Of a stretch of 64,000 nt of DNA, positions 1 to 24,000 are shown piece by piece. The translations under genes and the position numbers were made by a program. The first letter of the stretch is position 1. Each line of letters starts with the position of its first letter. The notes under the pieces were generated by a model, which saw only the letters and a list, made by a program, of their open reading frames with translations, did no database searches and was not told the DNA's origin. The DNA comes from Stappia indica (GTDB lineage Bacteria; Pseudomonadota; Alphaproteobacteria; Rhizobiales; Stappiaceae): positions 4,431,001 to 4,495,000 of the forward strand of contig NZ_CP046908.1 of NCBI RefSeq assembly GCF_009789575.1, written 5' to 3'.

Positions 1-2
1 GG

Positions 3-10756
<10,754 letters not shown>

Positions 10757-10760
<4 letters not shown>

Positions 10761-12094
10761 GCGGCAAGATCGCGATCATCGGCGGCGGCCCGACCGGCAT
10801 CGGCGTCGCGCGCGAGCTCATCGAGGACGGGTTTGCGGTCGATCTCTACGAGGCCGAGGCCGATCTCGGCGGCGTGTGGAATGCGGAGGCCCCTTGCGGG
10901 CGCGCCTATGCCTCGCTTCACCTGATCTCGCCGAAATTCAACACCCAGGTGCCGGATTTCCCGATGCCTGAGGACTATCCGCCCTATCCCAACCATCGCC
11001 AGATGCTGGCCTATATCCGCGACTATGCCCGCGCGCATGGCATCTACGAGCGCGCCCGCTTCAACGCGGCGGTCGAGCGGTTGGAACCGGCGGCGGGCGG
11101 CTGGACCCTTCGCTCGGCTGCCGGGCACTTTGAAACCTATCGCCTGGTCGTGGTCTGCAACGGGCTGCAGCGGGTGCCGCGCCTGCCCGATACGAGCGGG
11201 CTCGGGACCTTCACCGGCACCATCCTTCATGCCTGCGACTACAAGAGCGCCGAGCAGCTCAAGGATCAGCGCGTCCTGGTCGTGGGCGGGGGCAATTCGG
11301 GGTGCGACATCGCCGTCGATGCGGTCCGGACGGCCGCTTGCGTGCATCACAGCACCCGCCGCGGCTACTACTACCAGCCGAAATTCATCAACGGGAAACC
11401 GACCCCGCAATGGATGATGGAGCTCGGCAACAAGTTCGCCACCCGCGAGGAAACGCTGGCCTATATCGAGGAGGTGTTCCGCTTCGCCGGCTATGACGGC
11501 GCCGACTACGGGTTGCCGCGCCCGGACTATCCGCTGGATGCGGCCCATCCGGTGATGAACTCGCTGATCCTCTATCACATCGGCCATGGCGACATCGTAC
11601 CGAAGGGCGACATCGCCTCGCTCGACGGCAAGACGGTCGCCTTCACCGACGGCAGCGCGGGCGAGTACGACACGATCCTCTACGCCACTGGCTACAGCCG
11701 CAATTTTCCCTTCCTCGACCACGACCTGCTGGAGTGGAAGGGCGAGATCCCGGACCTCTTCCTGCATTCCACCCCGCGCAATCACGACACCCTGCTGTTT
11801 ATGGGCTTCATCAATGCGGCCGGCGGGCTCGGCGACGGGCTCAAGACGCAGGGGCTCTTCGTGCGCAACTATGCCCGGGCCCTCTTCGCCCGCAGCGCCG
11901 GGCTCGAGCGCTTCCTGGCAGCGAAGAAGACCGACCGGCCGGATCTGGGAGAAGGCTATTTTATCGACAGCTACCGTCACCAGTGGGAGGCGGACCTGTG
12001 GAAGCTGCTGTCCCACATGCGCCGCTATCGCGACATGCTGGCGGAAGGGGATCCGGCACCGGGCCGCGACCTGACGGAGACGCTGGCCCGATGA
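10757..12094 (+). CDS. Class B flavin monooxygenase embedded in the PKS operon
   Basis: A 445-aa flavoprotein starting MSGKIAIIGGGPTG. The ATG overlaps the upstream PKS stop (ATGA), and its own stop overlaps the next PKS start the same way, so translation of all three is coupled. The FAD Rossmann motif GGGPTG is at residues 9-14. The FMO fingerprint FxGxxxHxxxY matches exactly (FTGTILHACDYK, about 152-163). The NADPH Rossmann motif GGGNSG follows at about 177. The fingerprint has Tyr-Lys where classical Baeyer-Villiger enzymes have Trp-Pro/Asp. Its location between a KS with a dead DH-like tail and the carrier that opens the next PKS suggests it oxidises the carrier-bound chain. By analogy with OocK (oocydin) and PedG (pederin), Baeyer-Villiger-type oxygen insertion is likely. 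Hydroxylation is the alternative. Confidence 0.9.
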
Positions 12095-15000
12095 CCGACG
12101 ACCGGCGGCCCGAGGATCTGAAGGCGCGCATGGCGCGGCAGCTCGAACAGGAGTTGGTCGAGCGCGCCCGCGCGCGCGCCGCCTCGCGCCGGCCGGAGCC
12201 TGAGGATGCAAGCGGGCCGTCCGCGCCGACAACGCTCGCCGCCCGGCTTGCCGAGGACGTCCACCGGCTGGCATCGCAGGCGCTGCGCATCCCTCAGGAC
12301 AAGCTCGATCCGACGGAAAACCTTGCCAATCTCGGCATCGATTCCATCGCGATCACCGAGGTGATGGCGCGCATCTCGCGCCACTTCGCGATCACCGTCG
12401 CGCCGACGACCTTCTTCGAGGCGAAGCATCTCGACGATCTTGCCGCGATCCTGCTGGCCCGCTACGGCAAGGCGGTAGAGGCCTCCTATGCTGCCCGTGC
12501 GCCAGAGCCGGCGCCGGCCAAGGCAGCTCCGGTGACTGCCCCGGCAAAGCCGCTTCCGCCGACTGGCACCGATGCTGCGGCCGATGTGCCGGAGGCATGG
12601 CTCGCCCGCCACCGCGCCTTTGCGAAGGGGGAGGGGATCGCACCCTCCGGCGAAGCGGCGCGGCCCGCCCGGCAGCCTCTGGCGACCGCGACCGCGACCG
12701 AGGAGCAGGTCCCCATTGCGGTGATCTCGATGGAGGGCCGCTTTCCGCAGAGCCCGGATCTTGAGACCTTCGCCGCGCATCTGGCCGCCGGCGACGACTG
12801 CATCGAGGAAGTGCCGGCGGATCGCTGGGACTGGCGCACTGTGCATGGCGATCCGAAGAAGGGGCCTTTCACCGACGTGAAATACGGCGGCTTCACGCCG
12901 GGGCACGACCTGTTCGACGCGGGTTTCTTCAACATCTCACCGCGCGAAGCCGAGCTGATGGACCCCCAGCACCGGCTGTTCATGGAATGCGTCTGGAGCC
13001 TGGTCGAGAAGGCCGGCCATGCACCCAGCTCGCTTTCCGGGCGCAAGGTCGGGCTGTTCCTGGGCATCAACCTGCTCGACTATACCGACATGGTGAACCG
13101 GGCCGGCATCATGGATGCCCAGCAGCTCACTGGCCTCGGCCACGCCTTCTGCCCCAACCGGCTGTCCTTCCTGCTCGACATTCACGGGCCGAGCTCGGTC
13201 ATCGACACGGCGTGCTCCAGTTCGCTCGTGGCGATCCACCGCGCGATCATGAGCATCCGCCATGAAGGCTGCGAGATGGCGATTGCCGGCGGCTCGAACC
13301 TGATGCTGTCGCCGATGCAGCACATCATGTTCTCGCAAGTCGGGATGATCACCCCCGACGGGCGCTGCAAGACCTTCTCGGCCGCCGCGAACGGCTATGC
13401 CCGCGCCGATGGTGTCGGCGCGGTGCTGCTGAAGCGGCTCGACCTTGCCGAGCGCGACGGCGACCCGATCCTCGGCGTCATCCGCGCGTCCGTCGAACAT
13501 CATGGCGGCGGGGCGACCTCGCTGACCGCGCCGAACCCGAAGGCCCAGGCGCGGCTGGTGGCGGAGGCGCATCGCCTCGCCGGCATCGATCCGCGCAGCG
13601 TCAGCCTGATCGAATGCCACGGCACCGGCACTCCGCTCGGCGATCCGGTCGAGGTGGAGGGGCTGAAGACCGCCTTCGCCGAGCTTTACCGCGAGCATGG
13701 CATGCCCGCGCCGGCCGTGCCGCATATCGGGCTCGGCTCGGTCAAGTCGAACATCGGCCATGCGGAAACCGCGGCCGGTGTTGCCGGGCTGATCAAGGTG
13801 CTGCTCGCCATGCGCGCCGGCACCCTGTTCCGGAGCCTTCATTGCGAGGAGCCGAACCCGCTGCTGGAGCTGGAGGGAAGTCCCTTCTACCTGCTGCAGG
13901 CCGCGCGACACTGGGACCGTCCGGTCGTCGACGGGATCGAGCAACCGCGCCGCGCTGGGCTCAGCTCCTTCGGTGCGGGCGGCGCCAATGTCCACATGGT
14001 GATCGAGGAATATCGCGGGCCGCAGCCTGTGCCGACGCCCCTCTCGTTTCCAATGATCGTGCCGCTTTCCGCCCGCACGCCGGACGCGTTGGCTGAGGCC
14101 GTCCGCCGCCTGCGGCCGCATGTGGCGGGCTCGGATCTCGGTGATCTTGCCTGGACGCTCCAGGTCGGGCGCGATGCGATGCGCGAGCGGATCGCCTTTG
14201 TCGCCCGCGATACCGGGGATCTGCTTCGCCAGATGGATGCCGTGCTGGCGGGGGCGGATGGCGATGCGCTTCGCGGCTCTGTTCCGCGCGGCCGGCGCGC
14301 CGAGGAAATGATACTCGACCCCATCGGCCGCGATCCGCTCGAGGTCGCGCGCGCCTGGGTCGGCGGCGCCAGCGTCGACTGGCAGCGGCTGCATGCGGGC
14401 ACCGCGCGTCGGCGCCTTGCGCTTCCCTCCTATCCGTTCCAGCGCAAGCGCTACTGGCTGCCGCTCGAAGCCGCACCAGTTGCTCCCGCGTCCGGCCTGT
14501 CGCCGCAGCCGTCCGGCGCCGGCACATTCGAGATCGAGCTGACGGGGCACGAGTTCTTCCTCGCCGACCATCGCATCGGCGGCCGCCCGGTCCTGCCCGG
14601 CGTCGCCTATCTGGATCTGGTGCGTGCCGCCGCGGTGAAAGCCGGCCTTGAGCAGCCGCTCCTGCGTCAGGTCGTGTGGATGAGTCCGCTTGCCGTCGAG
14701 AAGCCCGTGCGGGTGCGGATCGTCTTCACGCCGGCCGCCGATGGCGCCCGCCGCGCCGAGGTTCTGAGCGTTGCGTCCGGAGAAGAGCCGCGGCTGCATG
14801 CGCAGATGCTGGTGGCTGACGGTGTGCCTCAGGCCCCGGCCGCTGCCGATCTTGCGGCCCTGAGCCTCGCGCATCCGCGCACGATCCCGGCGGAGCGGGT
14901 CTATGCCGCCTTCGATGCCATGGGCCTTGCCTATGGGCCGGGGCACAGGGCGATCCTGTCGCTTGCCATCGGGCCGGACGCGGACGGCGCGCGCTCCGTG

Positions 15001-18000
15001 CTGGGCCATCTCCGCCTGCCGGAGGTGGTGGCGCACACCGCCTCCGCCTTCGCCTTGCATCCGAGCCTGATGGACGGGGCCTTCCAGGCCGCCATCGGCC
15101 TCGTCATGGAGGAAGATGGCACGGCGCCGAAAGGGGCAGCGCTCCCCTTCGCCATCGAGGCGGTCGAGATCTTCGGGCCGCTGGAAACGGACCTCTGGGT
15201 GCATATCCAGTCGCGCCCGGCATCCGGCGGCGATCCCCGCACGCGGCGCATGGATCTCCTGCTGCTGGATGATGCCGGAAACGCACGCATTGCCCTGCGC
15301 GGTTTCGCGACCCGCAGCTATGTCGAGGCGCCGCCTCAGGACACGCCGTGCTTCGTGCCGGTGTGGCGTCCCGTCGAGGGGAAGGGCACGACGGATCAGC
15401 CCGCCAGGCACCTCGTGCTCGTCGCGCCGGATGCCGTCAAATGGGATGACCTTGCGCCGCATCTCCCCGGGGTCGAGGTCGTCGATCTTGCGGGCGGCTC
15501 CGAGGACGGTCCGGCCATGCGGTTCGAGGCCGCGGCGCTGCAGCTTCTCGACGTGCTGAAGGCGCAGTCCGGCCGCGCGCTGGTGCAGGTGCTGCTGCCG
15601 GGCGAAGAGGGGCACGAGGCGCTCTCTGGTCTCGTCGGCCTGTTGCGCAGCGCCGCGCGAGAGCATGCCGGGCTGACCGGCCAGTTGATTGCGCTGGAGC
15701 CGGGGCTCGACCCCGCGTCGGTCGTCGCGCGCCTCCTGCAGGCTGCAAGCCATCTTCCGCTCGACCGCTTCCGCGCCCGGCCGGACAGCCTTGCGGCCGA
15801 GATGTGGGAAGAGGCGGGCGGCACGGTTCGCGAGAACGCTTTGCCGCTGCGCGACGACGGCGTCTATCTGATAACCGGCGGAACCGGCGGGCTCGGCCGG
15901 CATCTGGCGGGGGCGATCCTTGCCGCCGCTCCGAATGCGAAGGTGGTGCTTGCCGGCCGGAGCGCCGCCGCGCTGCACGCCGAAAATGGTTTCTCCTATT
16001 CAGCGGCCGATCTCTCTGACCCGAAGTCGACTCAGGCGCTGGTGGACGGCGTCCGCGCGCGGCATGGCCGTCTCGACGGCATTTTCCATGCCGCGGGCGT
16101 GTTGTGCGACGAGGCGCTGCAGAAGAAGACGGCGACGCAGCTGCGGGAGGTCTTCGCGCCGAAGGTGCGCGGCCTCGTCAATCTCGACCGGGCCTTGGGC
16201 GCCGCGCCTCTCGACTTCCTGGTTCTCTTCTCGTCGATCTCGGGCGTGCTGGGCAATCCCGGTCAGGCGGACTATGGCGCGGCCAATGCTTTCCTCGACG
16301 GGTTCGCCGAGGATCGCGAGGCCCGGCGCCGGCGCGGCGACTGCCATGGCCGCACGCTCTCCGTCGCATGGCCGCTGTGGCGCGATGGCGGCATGGGCAT
16401 GGATGCGGCCACCGAGGCCTTGATGCGCCGGACCACCGGCCTCGTTCCGCTGGAAACCGGCGCCGGGCTTGGCGTGCTGGCCGGACTGCTTGCCGGCGAG
16501 ATCGCGCCGGGTGCCGCTCGCGTGCTGGTAACAGTGGGCGAGCGCGAGCGCATCCGCGATCTCGTCTGCCGCAAGAGTGCCCAGCCGCCGGCGAAAGCGG
16601 AGAGCGCGCCGAAGCCCGCCGCCGCCGCCTCGAAGGTCGACACCGGCGATCTCCGGCTCCGGGTCCTGCGCGCGGTCACCGAGGAGGCCGGCGCGATCCT
16701 CAAGGTCGCGCTCGACGATCTCGATCCGGATGTGGAGCTGACCGAATACGGCTTCGATTCCATCAGCTTCACCCAGTTCGCCAACCGGCTGAACGACCGC
16801 TTCGGCCTCGACCTGACGCCGACCCTGTTCTTCGAGCATCCCGTGCTGGAGACGCTCGCCGCGCATCTGGCGGAGCATCATGCCGAGGCGATGATTGCCG
16901 TCCTTGGCGGCGCGCCGGCACCGCAGGTCGCGCAGCCGGTTGTTCCAGCGGTTCCCGCGCCTGCTGCCGCGCCGACACCAGCGACCGCGACCGTCTTTCG
17001 TCCCGCTGCTGTCGCCGAGACTGCCTCCGGTGCCGTTGCCATCATCGGCATGAGCGGCATCTTCCCCGGCGCTGCCGATGTCGCCTCCTTCTGGCAGAAC
17101 CTCGTCGAGGGGCGCGACTGCATTTCCGAGGTGCCGTCCGAGCGCTGGGATTGGCGCGACTGGTGGGGCGATCCGCAGCGCGAGCCCGGCCGCACCAATG
17201 TCAAATGGGGCGGTTTCATCGGCGAGCGGCTGGCCGAGTTCGACGCCGCCTTCTTCGGCATTTCCGCACCCGAAGCCCGCATGATCGACCCGCAGCAGCG
17301 CTTGTTGCTGACCGAGGCCTGGCGGGTGATGGAGGATGCTGGCTACGCGCCCTCGCGCCTTGCCGGCTCCCGCACCGGCGTCTTCCTCGGCACGGCGGAT
17401 ACCGGCTACAGCCGGCTGGTCGCTGCCTCCGGCAGCGGCGTCGAAGGCTACTCGATGACGGGCCTTGCGCCATCGCTCGGGCCCAACCGGATCAGCTACT
17501 TTTACGATTTCCACGGCCCCAGCATTGCCGTGGAGACCGCCTGTTCCAGCGCGCTGGTCGCCGTGCACCGCGCCGTCGAGGCGATCCACTCGGGCCATTG
17601 CGACGCGGCGATTGCCGGCGGCATCAATGCCTTGCTCCTGCCGGAAGCCTTTGTCGGCTTCTCGCGCGCCGGCATGCTGTCGCCCGACGGGCGCTCCAAG
17701 CCGTTCTCGGATGCGGCCAACGGCTACGCGCGCGGCGAAGGTGTCGGCCTCGTGTTCCTGAAGCCGCTGGAGGCGGCCGAGCGCGATGGCGACGACATCA
17801 TCGCCGTCATCCGCGCCTCGGCGGAAAACCACGGCGGCCACGCCGCCTCGCTGACGGCGCCCAATCCGAAGGCGCAAGGAGAGCTGCTGCGCAGCGCCTA
17901 TAGTGCCGCCGGCTTCGATCCGCGCACCGTCGGTTATATCGAGGCGCACGGCACCGGCACGCCGCTCGGCGATCCGATCGAGGTCGAGGCGCTGTCCGCC

Positions 18001-21000
18001 GCCTTCGCCGATCTCGCGCGAGACGCGGAAGGGCGCTTCGGCGCAGGCGTCGCGCCGTCCTGCGGCATCGGTTCGGTCAAGTCCAACATCGGCCATCTGG
18101 AGCTCGCCGCCGGCATCGCCGGGCTGATCAAGGTTCTGCTGCAGATCCGCCATGGCAGGATGGCCGCGACGCTCCATTGCGACCGGCTGAATCCTTACCT
18201 GAAGCTGGAGGGCAGTCCCTTCTTCGTCGTGCGCGAGGCGCAGGAGTGGCCCCGCGCCCGCGACGCGTCGGGGCGCGAGTTGCCGCGCCGGGCGGGGGTC
18301 AGTTCCTTCGGCTTTGGCGGCAGCAACGCCCATGTCGTGCTGGAAGAGCACATTGCCGCGCCGGTTGCGCAGCCGGCCGACACTGGGACGCCGGCCGTTC
18401 TGGTCCTTTCCGCCCGCAGCGAGGATCAGCTCCGGACGATGGCCAGCGATCTGCGCCGCTATCTCGACGAGGCGGGAGAGGCGGTGTCGCTGGCCGATGT
18501 CGCGCACACGCTGCAGGTGGCGCGCGATGCCATGGAGCATCGGCTGGCCTTCGTCGCCAGCGGACGCACCGACGCGATCCGGCGGCTCGGCGCTTTCCTT
18601 GCCGGCGAGGAAATGGGCGGACTGCATCTCGGCCGGGTGCGGGCGAACCGTGCCGTCATTTCGGTGTTGGAAGGCGATGCCGACCTCCGGCAGGCGGCGG
18701 CCGGCCTCGTCTCGCGCGGTCGCCACGACGAGCTGCTGGCGCTTTGGGTGCGCGGGCTCGACGTGGACTGGACGCAGCTTCCCGGCAGCGCCGGGCGCAG
18801 GCGCGTGCGGCTTCCGGGCTATCCTTTCGCGCGGACGCGCCACTGGGTGCGCGGCAGCGATCCTGCGCCGGCGGCGACCGCGAGCCTGCGGCTTGAGGGG
18901 AGCGAGAGCTTCCTGCGCGACCATCTCGTCGGCGGCCGCAAGGTCCTTCCGGGTGTCGTTCAGTTCGAACTCGTGCGGGCCGAGCTGGAGCGGCGCGGCC
19001 GTGTCGGCCTGCCGTTGGAGTTCACGGGGCACACCTGGCTGCGGCCGGTCGTCGTCGACGGGGCGCCCGTGCGTGTCGAGGTCGAGCTGGATGCCGCGGG
19101 CGAGCGCTACCGCGTCCTGACCTCCGGCCACGATGGACGGCAGGTGCATGGCGAGGGCCGCGTCCGCGCCGCGCCGGACATCGTGTTGCCGCTGGTCGAT
19201 CTCGACACCTTGCGCAGGGGCATGCCGGGAACGGTCGATCCGGCCGGGCTCTATGCCCGGTTCGAGGCGCTGGGGCTCGGCTACGGCCCGGCCCATCGGG
19301 CGATTACCCGCCTTGCGACCGGCGAGGGGCGCGTGCTTGCGCGGCTTGAGTTCCCGGCCGCAGCGACGGACGGCATGGTCTTGCATCCGTCGATGCTGGA
19401 CGGCGCGCTGCAGTCGCTGCTGGCGCTCGCTGCGGGTGACGATGCGGCGCTTGCCGTTCCCTATGCGCTGCGCCGGCTTCTCGTCCTGGGTCCGACGGAA
19501 CCGGTCATGTGGGCGGTCGGCGAACGGGACGGGGCTACGCATACCGTGCGGCTTTGCGACGAAACGGGCCGCGTTCTGGTGCTTTTCGAAGGCTTCGCCG
19601 CCCGCGCCGTCAGTGCGCCGCCGTCCATCCGTCCGCCGGTGGAGGAGGCGCCGTCCGCGAGGCCGGCCGAGATGTCTGCCGTTGCCCTCGGCCGGGTGAC
19701 CGCCATCGCCGCGCGCGTCCTGGAAGTCGACCCTTCCGTTCTCGACACGGAGACGGAGCTTGGCGAGTTCGGCTTCGATTCCATCACGATGACGGGCTTT
19801 GCCGCCGCCATAAACGACGAGCTCGACCTCTCGCTGACGCCGGCGGATTTCTTCGAGTTCGCAACGCTTGCCCGCCTCGCACGCCATGTCGCGGCCCTTG
19901 CCGGATCCGATCTTGTGGAGCCGCTGCCCGCCGTCGCGGGCTTGCCGCCCGCGGTCGAGGCGCCGCGTCCTGCCGCTGGCGAGACCTTTGCCGAGGACGA
20001 TCCGGTCGTCATCGTCGGCCTGAGCTGCGCCTTCCCGATGGCGCGCAACGCCGACGCCTTCTGGCAGAACCTCGTTTCAGCGCGCGACTGCATCACCCGC
20101 ATTCCGCCCGATCGCTGGGACTGGCAGCAGGTCGATGGCGACCCGAAGGCGGATCCCGGCAAGACCAACATCCATTGGGGTGGCTTCATCGACGGCGTGT
20201 TCGAGTTCGACCCGCTGTTCTTCAGCATCTCGCCGCGTGAAGCGAGGCTGATGGACCCGCAGCAGCGGCTGATGATGATGCATGCCTGGAACGCCATCGA
20301 GGACGCCGGCCATTCGCCGCGCGATCTCGCCGGGCGCAAGGTCGGCATCTTCGTCGGCACCTCCACCAGCGGCTACCGCGATCTCGTTGCGGGCGACACC
20401 GGCGGCGACGGCTATGTGGCGACCGGCGCTGTGGCGTCCGTCGGGCCCAACCGCATCAGCTACTTCCTCGACCTGCACGGGCCGAGCGAGCCGGTGGAGA
20501 CGGCCTGTTCAAGCTCCCTCGTCGCCCTGCATCGCGCGGTCCGCTCGATCCGCGACGGCGACTGCGAGATGGCGCTGGTCGGCGGCGTCAACACCATCGT
20601 CACGCCGGAAGCGCATATCAACTTCGCCAAGGCCGGTATGCTGTCGCCCGACGGCCGCTGCAAGACCTTCTCGGCACACGCCAACGGCTATGTGCGCGGC
20701 GAAGGAGCGGGCATGCTCTTCGTGCGGCGCCTGTCCGATGCGCTGCGCGACGGCGATCCGATCCTGGCCGTCGTGCGTGGCACGGCGATCAATCACGGCG
20801 GGCGGGCGAATTCGCTGACCGCGCCCAATACCGAGGCGCAGGCCGATCTGTTGCGGGCGGCCTATCGGGATGCCGGGATCGACCCGTCGACCATCGGCTA
20901 TATCGAAGCTCATGGCACCGGAACCGCGCTCGGTGATCCGGTTGAGATCAACGCGCTGAAGTCGGCCTTTTCCGCGCGCGCCGCCGGCGACGTCTGCGGC

Positions 21001-24000
21001 ATCGGCTCGGTGAAGACCAATATCGGCCATCTGGAGCTTGCCGCCGGCATCGCGGGCGTTGCCAAGGTGCTGTTGCAGATGCGGCATCGCCAGTTGGTGC
21101 CGAGCCTGCATTGCGAGACGCTCAATCCGTATATCGAGCTTGCCGGCACGCCGTTCGACGTCGTCCGGCAGGGGCGGCCCTGGACGGCTCCGCGCGATGC
21201 TGCGGGCCGCGAACTGCCGCTGCGGGCAGGCGTCAGCAGCTTCGGCTTCGGCGGGGTCAACGCCCATGTGGTGCTGGAGGACTACCCGTCCGCGCCGCCG
21301 TCCGTCGCCGCCGCACCGGCACCGCAGCTTATCGTCCTGTCCGCCCGCGATGCGGCGCGTCTGGAAGACCGGGCACGGGATCTTGCGGAGGCACTTGAGA
21401 GCGGGCGCTTCACGGACGCCGACCTTGCCGACATCGCCTTCACGCTGCGTGCCGGCCGCGCGCCGATGAAACAGCGCCTTGCGTTTGTCGCGCGCTCCCT
21501 GGCGGACGCGGTGCGCATGCTGAAGGCATATCTCGGCGGCGCATCAGCCCCCGGCCTTCTGGTCGGAAACGATGCCGCACCCACCCGCGGCCCTGTGCCA
21601 GAGCCGGCGGGCCTTGAGGACTGGGCGCGGCACTTCGCGCAAGGCGGAGACCTTACCGGCTTTGTTGAGACCGCAGGCGCGCATCGCCGCGTCCGCCTGC
21701 CGACCTATCCCTTTGCCCGCGATGTCTATCGTGTCGGCGGCAGCCCCGCTCCCGCCCGCCCGGCAGTCGCGGCGCAAGGGGCGACGGTCAGCGAAGAGAT
21801 CGGCGGCCCCTTCGCCCGGCGCCTTGAGGCATCGGCCTTCTACCTGCGCGATCACCGGTTCCGCGACATGCCAATACTGCCGGCCGCGATGGGACTGGAG
21901 CTTGCCCGAAACGCCTTCGTGGCCGCCGGCGGGCGCGATCCCGTGCGTCTTGAGGGCGTGACGTGGCGCCGGCCGCTGGAACTCGCCTCCGGCTCTGTAG
22001 AGGTGCGTCTGCCGCTGGAAGAGGGCGAGGCTGGCGCCAAAAGCTTCCGTCTGCTTTCGGGCATCGACACCGAGCATATGCGCGGCAGTGTTTCGTCCTT
22101 GCCGGTCGGCTCCGTCCCGCCGCGTTTCGACATTGCGGCACGGCGCGGCCACTGCCCGCGCGGGCTCGACCGTGACTGGCTCTATGCGAGCTATGCCGCG
22201 CTCGGCCTCTCCTACGGCCCGGCCTTCCGCTGTGTCGTCGAGATGCAGGCCGGCGAGGGCGAGGCGCTTGCCCGGCTGCGGCTGCCGGAGGCCGCCCGTG
22301 GCGGCGAGACGTTCCATCTGCACCCCTCGATGCTCGATGCCGCCTTCCATGCCGCGCTCTGCCTGTTCCACGGCGAGCCCGGCGGCACGGCGGCGCTGCC
22401 CTTCGCGCTGGACCGGATGGACGTCTTCGGCCCGACGGACGAGGAGATGTGGGCGCATCTGCGCGAGCAGCCGGCAGCAGACGGTCTGCGCCGCATCGAC
22501 ATCGATCTTGCCGATAGGACGGGCACCGTCCGCGTCGCGATCCGCGGCTTCACCCTGCGCCTGGTGAGGGGAGCGCCGTCGCCGGACGAGATCCGCTCGC
22601 CGGCGAAACCGGAAACCTCCGCCGCGCTGGTCACAGCCGCCGAGCGCTATCTTGCGGAAGTCGTCGCGCGCGAGACCGGGATCCCGGTTGCGGAGATCGA
22701 CCCTGAGGCCGCGCTCGAGGCCTACGGCATCGACTCCCTGCTGATCACCCGCCTGACCGACGAACTCGGCAAGGTGTTCGGCCCGCTCTCCAGCACCCTG
22801 TTCTTCGAGCACCAGACGATCGCCTCGCTGGCCGGCCATTTCGCCTCCGCCCATCCGCAGACGCTGTCGGAGATCGTGGGAGCAGCGCCCGCCGACGCGC
22901 GCCCGGCGATTGCCGCTCTCGCTGCTCCGCCCGCCCGTGAGCGCATGGGCGAGGCAAGGGACGAGCCCATCGCCATCATCGGGCTTGCCGGACGCTATCC
23001 CGGCGCGCGCGATGTCGAGGCGTTCTGGCAGAACCTTGCGGCGGGGCGCGACAGCATCACCGAGATACCGGCCGAGCGCTGGGACCATGCAAGGTTTCAC
23101 GACCCGGAAGGCCGGGGCGGGCTCCCGCGCGGCAAGTGGGGCGGCTTCGTCGAGGATTTCGACCGCTTCGACCCGCTGTTCTTCAACATCGCGCCGCGCG
23201 AGGCGCCCTATATCGATCCGCAGGAGCGGCTGTTCCTGCAATGCGCCTGGGAGACGCTGGAGGATGCCGGCTACACCCGCGAGAGCGTGGCGCCGGCCGC
23301 AGACGGCATGGCGGGCGGCGATGTCGGCGTCTTCGTCGGCGTCATGTACGAGGAGTATCAGCTCTACGGTGCGGAAAGCACTGCCGCCGGCCGGCCGCTT
23401 GCCCTCTCCGGCAGTGCGGCCTCCATCGCCAACCGGGTCTCCTATTTCTGCGATTTCCACGGCCCCAGCATGGCCGTGGACAGCATGTGCTCGTCGTCCC
23501 TGACGGCGATCCATCTGGCCTGTGAGGCCCTGCGCGCCGGCGATTGCAGCGTTGCCCTTGCTGGCGGTGTCAACCTGACCCTGCACCCCAACAAGTATCT
23601 CGCGCTTGCGCAGGGGCGCTTCCTGTCGAGCACCGGGCGCTGCGAGAGCTTCGGCGAGGGCGGCGACGGCTACGTGCCGGGCGAGGGCGTCGGCGCGGTG
23701 CTGCTGAAGCCGCTGTCGCGTGCCATCGCCGATGGCGACCGCATCCACGGCGTCATTCGCGCCTCGGCGCTGAACCATGGCGGCAAGACCAACGGCTATA
23801 CCGTGCCGAACCCGCTGGCGCAGGCGGCGGTCATCGGCCGCGCCATCCAGCGCGCGGGCGTGCGCGCCGGGGACGTCGGCTATGTCGAGGCGCACGGCAC
23901 CGGCACCAGCCTCGGCGATCCCATCGAGATCGCCGCCCTGTCCCGCGCCTATCGCCGGGAGACCGATGCTTGCGGCTTCTGTGCCATCGGCTCGGTCAAG

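Noticed and set aside
11734-12090. Open frame extending the second PKS 119 codons upstream
   Set aside because: It overlaps the monooxygenase gene in another frame and has no protein-like content; the ATG at 12091 in the ATGA overlap begins the carrier-preceding helix.
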